Below, piece by piece: positions 57,555 to 64,000 of a stretch of DNA of 64,000 nt (positions within the stretch are counted from its first letter, which is position 1; each line of letters starts with the position of its first letter). The stretch is taken from positions 8,323,424 through 8,387,423 of the forward strand of contig JAJEKV010000053.1 of the NCBI GenBank assembly GCA_021234155.1, written 5' to 3'. This DNA comes from Isoetes taiwanensis (Eukaryota > Streptophyta > Lycopodiopsida > Isoetales > Isoetaceae). The translations under genes were made by a program, and so were the position numbers. Below the pieces are notes generated by a model. The model made no database searches and was not told the DNA's origin. It saw only the letters and a list, made by a program, of their open reading frames with translations.

Positions 57555-59056
57555 GCACTTGGTTGCAAAATCGTGGAAGGAAGGTATCTGCTTCAATTGG
57601 TTGCACAAACATATAAGATTGAGATTGAGATCCCACGCTCAATAGCTTCTGGTTTCCAACATAAACATGCAGCGAGAGGGCAATCTAACAAAGAGATTAT
57701 GTACAAAGGGTGAAAAACCAAGTTATGATCATAGCAGAATCAACAGCACAGTCAAAACTAGGATCATCATTTTCAACAACATAGTAATAGCAAAGCACCC
57801 ATCCAGGGGTTTTACTGCTTAGCCCTGGCCATGAAATGAATCCTAGTGAGAGCGGCGCTCTGCAGCAGACTCCTGGATTGATGTCCTGAAACCCCATCCA
57901 TTCCTTTCTATTACTCCTTCTATTATGATTTATGCGCTTTTTTTTTTTTTTTTTTTTTTTTTTGATCATCCCATTCATCTCCTTGTTCTGCCATCCTTTT
58001 CAATCTTGAGAAAAAACCATTGAATAGTATTCTGGTGGTTCTCCCCTCCCTTTTTATTTTGTTGCCCATCGATGGTTCTTTTGAACACTCTTCTGCCCCT
58101 CCACATAAGCCGAACAGAAGGAAAGAAAAATAAGCTTGTTAAAGAAACAACAAAAAAGGATTCGCAAAATTGCTAAGAAGAAAGCGTCTCAATAAAATAA
58201 AGAAAATGTTTTTCTTGTGCTTTGTCTCGAAAACAAAGAGGCTGAAAAAAAAAAATCTAATTTTACCATACAAAAACAAATTGAAAATGTTTCTCCTATA
58301 CTGAAATACCAAACCATAGTGTACGCCCTACATGTAGCCCTCCACATACCATATGATTATGGGCAAAATATTGCCCAGAATAGCAACTTTAACCAACTAG
58401 TTTGGCCAAACCATTGGAAACTTGACCCAACTAAATTTGTTTTCGAGGTTAAGGCGTTGTGGACCTATGTTCATTATGCAGGGGACGTTCTGAAGGGAAG
58501 AGTCTCTTATGCTGACCACTTTCTAACATTATATTATATGGTCTGACTTTCCAAAGCCGTTCTTTGCAGGGGCAGAAAGCCAATCTCTTGCAAAAAAAAA
58601 GGCATAATCTTCACGCCTAACCTATCTCATTCCGGGAAAAGAACACCTACCATATCCACTACCCTTCTTTTAATTACGCTTCGAACATATTGAGAGTTGT
58701 ATTCAAATACAATGCAAATATCATAAAGGATGGCACAATGTAATAATTCTTTGCACACATGTGCTTGCATGTGCAAGACATATACTTGCACGTGTACATA
58801 GACGAGTACATACATTTTGCACATGAAGCGGAAGACAAGACAACAAGCTTTAAGAAGAAGCTAACCTCATATTCTTATTTTAGATGTCCAAAATGTAAAA
58901 GATGGCAGAAATTGACACACGCGATGACATCATGTGATGATATAATTGTCTTTGATTGTAATGGTTTGTTAATTTAAGGATGGTTTTCCTACAATTTGCC
59001 ACATAATGTATTATAGCACAAAGCACGTGTGTTTTACTTACTAAAATGGAGCATCA
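57555..59056. other. Spacer without recognised gene
   Basis: It contains a T run of about 23 at 57940-57963. A 109-codon frame at 58217-58546 with PYDYGQNIAQNSNFNQLVWP has no recognised family. Nothing else is supported. Confidence 0.4.
57939..57963. repeat. Long T homopolymer
   Basis: About 23-25 T follow ATTTATGCGC. This may be the poly(A) tail of a minus-strand retroposon, but no matching target-site duplication was found. Confidence 0.6.
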
Positions 59057-59234
59057 GGGTTATCTAAAACACACCGTTTTATCCGCTATAAAGATGTTAG
59101 ACATCTTGTATCGATTAAAAGAATACTTCTGATGAAGATAAGGGCGGGTTATCTAAAACACACCGTTTTATCCGCTATAAAGATGTTAGACATCTTGTAT
59201 CGATTAAAAGAATACTTCTGATGAAGATAAGGGC
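59057..59234. repeat. Perfect 89-bp tandem duplication
   Basis: Units 59057-59145 and 59146-59234 appear identical, each starting GGGTTATCTAAAACACACCG and ending GAAGATAAGGGC. Each holds a short hairpin, AAGATGT-TAG-ACATCTT. It lies about 550 bp upstream of the likely TTM promoter. Confidence 0.93.
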
Positions 59235-60795
59235 GCCGAGTCGTATTATAAGGATTGATTGTATGGTGTCAAGGTAACAAGATGCTCAGGTGTGCACAGA
59301 TGAAAGATACAATATATATCATTGAGGTAAGGGTGTAGAAAATGGAATCCCATGGTCTAAAATACCAAATACCAATAAATAAATGAACAAGAATGCCCGT
59401 TCAAACCTTGGAGGGTGCAAAACTAAACCATTGTGGTGCTTGTAACTTGCATAACATCATATTATAGTGCACAAAATTCCACGTCAGTATGCTACGTCAG
59501 CCCTATTTCGTCATGAAAGTACAATACGGTCAATGCGTGCCCTACCTTTACTGGCTAAAATTACTCTAGGAGATCCGGATCTGGCACAGCGTAGGCCAAC
59601 GGCTGGGATACTCAGCCAATTGCACGTACCCTTTCTGGACGGCTCCAATCCCGCCACCTCACTCGTTGGATCCACCGTCCGTTTGAGCGAGCGAAAACGG
59701 ATTTCCACGAAAAGATCCAAAGGTGTGAAAGATCTGGGCCTTTGAAGGCCCATGTAAGCAGTAAATGCTGATGAGCTTGGTGAAGAACACGCACCGCCGT
59801 TTCTATATACATGGATTCTTCTCTTCCAGCGCCAGCCTTCTTGTTTTTGTGATGCGGCGATCCTTCTAAATTTAGGCAATCCGGTTTGAAGAATCTTGTT
59901 TCTGGGCATTGATTTTTTTTTCTTCGATTATTCGCCGATCCTCATGTTTATGTCGATGGCCTTTTTCTTTATGGGAGATCAGTTCTAGGTTTTAATTAGG
60001 ATCATCCATCTTGTTATACGTTTCTTTTGCAAAAAGTGTTTCGGATAGTGCCTGATATGGGCTGATCACGACAATGTTGATATGGCACGCATACTATTGC
60101 ATGTGAAGGATTGTTCTGGTCTTAAATTGCTTTTGGCTGCTGGATTCTCTTTCCCCAGCACTGATCATGAAATGAAGAGAAATTAGTATTTGGGTCCTTT
60201 AGTTGAAGAATCAGAATTGGATTTCAGCAGCATATTGAAAGCTTATTTCTTAATGGTTCTTGCCTCATGCAATGCGGATCGGCGTGAAGCAACCATTTAG
60301 TCCTTTTATGGTAACTCAGGCACTGAACTTGTTTAAATTGTTGAAACGCTCGTGTATTATGTTTGATCTGGAAAATTCCTTTTTCCAGTTCGATCTCTTC
60401 GGCCAGCTACGGGTTTGTAACTGGTCTTTGCCGTATCTCCTTATGGCCCATCAATCGCATACACCTATGTTGCTTGAAACGCAGCGTTCTTCGTGTCTTA
60501 TTTGTCTTCAAATACTTTAGTACCTCGTTTGCACTTGTTCTCGGAAGTGCGCATGCATTGGTGCTTCAATTATCAATGATTCTGTTAATCCGGAAGGCAA
60601 GTTCTGTCCCGTGTTCTGTACAGACTAGTAGATACTATATACCAATTAAGTATCAAGCTTGTCTGTCAACCAATGCTTATTCTTAAGAGCCCTGCATTTG
60701 TTGAAGGCTTGGCTCTTAAGCTTGGCTCTTCACCTGGGGCTACAGACCCCATCCAACTTTTTCCAAGTTGTGATTTCTCAGACCAAGAAACAGAC
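59235..60795 (+). other. Promoter and 5' UTR region of the TTM-like gene
   Basis: No separate gene is supported. From about 59760 the sequence has promoter character (TATATA at 59804). The CT-rich, CCAGCGCCAGCC-containing stretch after it resembles a plant 5' UTR, and the T-rich sequence up to 60790 probably contains a leader intron. Confidence 0.45.
59804..59809 (+). promoter_or_regulatory. Possible TATA box
   Basis: TTCTATATACATGG lies about 25-30 bp before a CT-rich stretch suited to transcription initiation, about 1 kb upstream of the TTM-like coding start. It is a weak prediction from one motif. Confidence 0.35.
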
Positions 60796-63700
60796 ATGGC
60801 AATGGATTCTTTGGTAGACGCTGATTCTGTCACTGTCCGCAGTCGGAAACCTGGTCTTTTGAAGCATCAGCTACAACTTGTCAAGAGAAAGGACATTGAT
60901 AGATATGAAATTGCAGCTGTTCCAGGATCTCTTTCATTTGAAAAGGGGTTCTTTCTGTTCATTCGTGCATGTCAGCTGTTGACCCAAAACATCGAAGGTG
61001 TTGTTTTGGTTGGGTTGGCTGGACCATCTGGTGCAGGGAAGACTGTCTTTTCAGAGAAAGTCAGCAACTTCATGCCAAACATTGCTCTCATTTCCATGGA
61101 TGATTATAATGACTCAAGTCGCGTGATTGATGAAAACTATGATGGTGAGACGCTTTTGAGAAGTTGTGAATGCTTGTGTTAAGATGTTTGGAAGTTTGGC
61201 GGAGCTCACTGGAACTGTTGTAGCTGCACAGATTTGATAATGGCATTCTTTGTCTGATTGCCAAATTGATGACTGTCTTTATTATTGACCTTCTGTAGTA
61301 TTTATGTTTCAGATCCAAGGCTCACAGACTATGATACTCTACTAGATAATCTTCAAAACCTGAGGCAAGGGAAAGCAGTGGAAATCCCTATTTATGATTT
61401 TAAGTCAAGTCGCCGTATTGGATATAGGTATGTTGTTTGCATCATCCATAAAACCCTTTTGTTTGATTGTGTTGGTGAACTTTGCTCACCACCTTTTCAG
61501 GAGGCTGGAAGTTCCAAGTTCAAGGATTGTCATCATAGAGGGGATTTATGCCCTGAGTGCCAGGCTTCGAGCTCTCTTAGACCTCCGTGTGTCTGTGACT
61601 GGTGGTGTTCATTTTGATCTTGTGAAACGGGTACTCCGTGACATTAATCGTTCAGGGCAGGAGCCTGAAGACATCATTCACCAGATTTCAGAGACAGTAA
61701 GCACCACTTCTTTTCTGAAGTTCTCATTAATAGTTTGTCCTAGGTACATTTTCAATAAAAGCTGAGCTGCTATGAAGCTATTACTCAAAATCTTAACCTT
61801 GATATTTTTTCAGGTTTATCCCATGTACAAAGCCTTCATAGAGCCTGATTTAGAAACTGCTCATATCAAAATTGTTAATAAATTTAACCCATTTTCTGGG
61901 TTTCAAAATGCTACATACATTTTAAAGGTAAGCAAGCCATGGTTGTAGTTTGCAGTAGCCTAGTTGGAATTCTCTGATCATGTGCGTCTATATCTGTATA
62001 CAGTCTTCACACACAGTCACAGAAGACGAAATACGGAAGGTATTGTCTCCGGACCACACAGAATCAGAGGAGGAGATCTATGACATGTATCTTTTACCAC
62101 CTGGTGAAGATCCAGAGACTTGCCAGTCATATCTCCGCATGCGAAATCGGGATGGAAAGTACAGTCTTATGTTTGAGGTGAACTACTTGTGAATTGGCAT
62201 ACAATGATGCGACAGGTTAACAAACAAAAGCTAGGATGAAATGAGTAAAGTGGTTTATTTTTTGTGCAGGAATGGGTAATAGATGAACCCTTTATCATCT
62301 CTCCACGTATTACATTTGAAGTCAGTGTCCGTTTGCTGGGAGGTTTGATGGCTCTTGGGTATGAAATAGCAACAATTTTAAAGCGCATTAGTCATGTTTT
62401 TTCTGATGATAAGGTGACCATAAAAGTTGATAAACTTGAACAGCTCCAACGGAAATATGTACAGGTTAGACAAACTCTAACAAGCTGATAGTTTAAGAAG
62501 TATTTCTCAATATCTTCAAGCAAGATGCTTATGCTGATTGATATACCATGGATATCAGATCCAAGGCAAAGAAAGATCAATTACTGCAGAAACTGGAAAG
62601 AGATTGGGGCTTGAGGGCTATTATATACCGTATTCATACATTGAGCAGATTCAACTTGAGAAACTGACTGCAGAAGTGATGGTATGCGAATTAAATTTAG
62701 TCATATATAAATAACCCAGATTAAGTAACCAGTTTTACTTAATCCATTAGGCTCTTCCTGAGGATTTGAAGGCAAAGCTAAGTCTTGGTGAAAATATGTT
62801 GCAAAGCCCAACACCCTCATTTTCATGGATAGCAGAAGCAAGGCCTGGTGTCCGTAATTTGTACAGCAAAAGGTACTATTTTGAATGTGAGCTCCAACTA
62901 AATGAGCTTTTGTATTTTATAGTTAATTTAGAATGGAAGTGCAAAGAAACGAGCTTTTATATGGAAGTGCAAAGAAACGAGCTTTTATATCTTATAATTT
63001 TATGTTTGGTTGTCCTGTAGCTGGACGCGCAATGCAACAAAAGACATGTATGCTTGCCAATTTTTTGTTATTATGTTTGTTTTGATGAGTTTTAGGGTAA
63101 CACTACCTTGGCTCACTTTTGTAGTGAATGCAAGCAATTTGGACGTCAAAGAAGTATCAAGCAGCCACATCTCATTTGGAGTGAAGACAATGGAAATCAT
63201 GTGGATGAAAAACATCACAATAAAGGAATAGAGCACTCAGAGGATCAGGTGAAGGTAATGACATGTTTCTTCTTTTTGAATGTTTGTTGACACACTTGGG
63301 CACCTCAGGATCACGTGGGGGTGTCAGAACAGTTGCAAAGCATCAACGAAAGGCTAGATGAGCTTATTTCTCGGCTTGGTGAACTGGAAAGCAGGGTGTC
63401 TCTTGCAGCCCATGGCAATCTTCAACGATCTGGATCTTGTACCATTGGGATTGCGGAATCTTTTGGAAACAGTGAATGTGGTTTACATAATGCTAATGGT
63501 AATGGTAATGGTAATAAAGCAAATGGACATATGGCATACCCGAGTGCAGATGCAATGCTCCTTGAAGAGGTAACGTATGTTGCACATGTGGGTGATTTAT
63601 GAAATCAGTTTCTAATGTTCTTTATTCTTCAGGTTAAACTTCTTTGTAGAGGGCAGTATCATATAACAGCGCAACTTGACGTTTTAAGCAATTTCTTACA

Positions 63701-63875
63701 TGGAAATCGTGTTTCAAAGTATGCAAAAGGCAAAAGTAAAGGAAAGCTACAAGGATGGTTCAGAAGCATGAGGACTGGTGACGTAGGCTTTACTTCGGCG
63801 AGTATTTTCATTGCTGCTCTGAGTACAGCAACTCTTATTGTTGCAGTTAAATTATGTCAAAGAACAAGGCTCTGA
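60796..63875 (+). CDS. TTM1/TTM2-like protein: uridine-kinase-like P-loop NTPase with CYTH domain and tail anchor
   Basis: Plant TTM1 and TTM2 are tripolyphosphate-tunnel proteins with pyrophosphatase activity, anchored in the outer mitochondrial membrane and linked to senescence and immunity. Exons by GT/AG sites are 60796-61144, 61313-61427, 61501-61696, 61814-61927, 62004-62177, 62270-62464, 62559-62681, 62751-62872, 63096-63248, 63309-63569 and 63633-63875. One small exon near 63021-63047 is uncertain, since phase 2 after 62872 does not meet phase 0 at 63096. Motifs are the Walker A GPSGAGKT, DDYNDSSR, DPRLTDYDTL, IVIIEGIYALS and VSVTGGVHFDLVKRVLRD. The CYTH part has EEIYDMYLLPPGEDPE and YLRMRNRDGKYSLMFEEWV, with the altered ExExK start typical of TTM1/2. 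A coiled stretch (LQSINERLDELISRLGELES) and a C-terminal membrane helix (IFIAALSTATLIVAVKL) follow. The start is the Met of MAMDSLVD, close before GLLKHQLQLVKR; 60673 is an in-frame alternative. Probably functional. Confidence 0.93.
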
Positions 63876-63990
63876 TAGAGCCACTAGATGCTAACGTTTG
63901 CTTTAGAGTTTTTTATGGCTTGTGGGTACCATTGCAGCACATTTTTTAAGCTATCTGATACAGCAACTTGTTTTTTGACCGGAGGGGCTC

Positions 63991-63996
63991 AATAAA
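63991..63996 (+). promoter_or_regulatory. Putative polyadenylation signal AATAAA
   Basis: AATAAA lies 116 bp after the TTM-like stop codon at the very end of the window. Its position fits the 3' end of that transcript. Confidence 0.5.
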
Positions 63997-64000
63997 TGTA

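Noticed and set aside
59511-59909. 132-aa minus-strand frame upstream of the TTM-like gene
   Set aside because: It overlaps the likely promoter and leader of the plus-strand gene, and a second frame overlaps it on the same strand; no family signal.

Overview
The window is nuclear DNA of a land plant. The evidence is spliced genes with GT/AG introns, a plant-type TTM1/TTM2 gene (uridine-kinase-like P-loop plus CYTH domain plus tail anchor), an intronless PPR-DYW sequence, and AT-rich, repeat-filled spacers. The density of old LINEs, the decayed PPR-DYW copy and a reverse-transcriptase gene of unusual type suggest a fern or another non-seed plant with a large genome. That placement is inference. 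I saw no tRNA, rRNA or CRISPR array, and no recognisable LTR retroelement.

Two host genes look intact or nearly so. eIF3 subunit L lies at 6693-9087 (minus, 7 exons, about 541 aa, all splice phases agree). The TTM1/TTM2-like gene lies at 60796-63875 (plus, about 12 exons, one small exon unresolved). Broken host genes are a PPR-DYW protein (39770-42713, minus) and a MYG1-family exonuclease (37891-38460, minus). Several exon-like stretches have good splice sites but no family I can name (878-2063, 12895-13320, 22315-24294, 33865-35840).

The rest is mostly mobile DNA. Four copies of one LINE family (26275-28016 plus, 28321-29640 minus, 44577-46036 plus, 50031-50884 minus) end in microsatellite tails instead of poly(A). 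They share a 3' end that folds into two hairpins, whose stems differ in sequence but keep pairing. An L1-type LINE 3' end (30211-31116) and a poly(A) insertion (13677-15447) have clear target-site duplications. Two Tourist-like MITEs sit at 57022-57215 and 57355-57551.

The most unusual region is 43.4-54.3 kb. A decayed multi-exon reverse transcriptase of the rvt or Penelope-like type runs on the minus strand (46781-53851). It is flanked by about 3-kb direct repeats (43461-46622 and 51550-54310), both carrying its first exon. This looks either like the pseudo-LTR tandem layout of Penelope-like elements or like tandem duplication of a cellular rvt gene. The two flanking repeats act as empty and filled sites, so several later insertions and one target deletion can be read directly. 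A second thumb fragment of the same kind of RT lies at 29645-29952, and a possible relative of its N-terminal part at 20152-20960.
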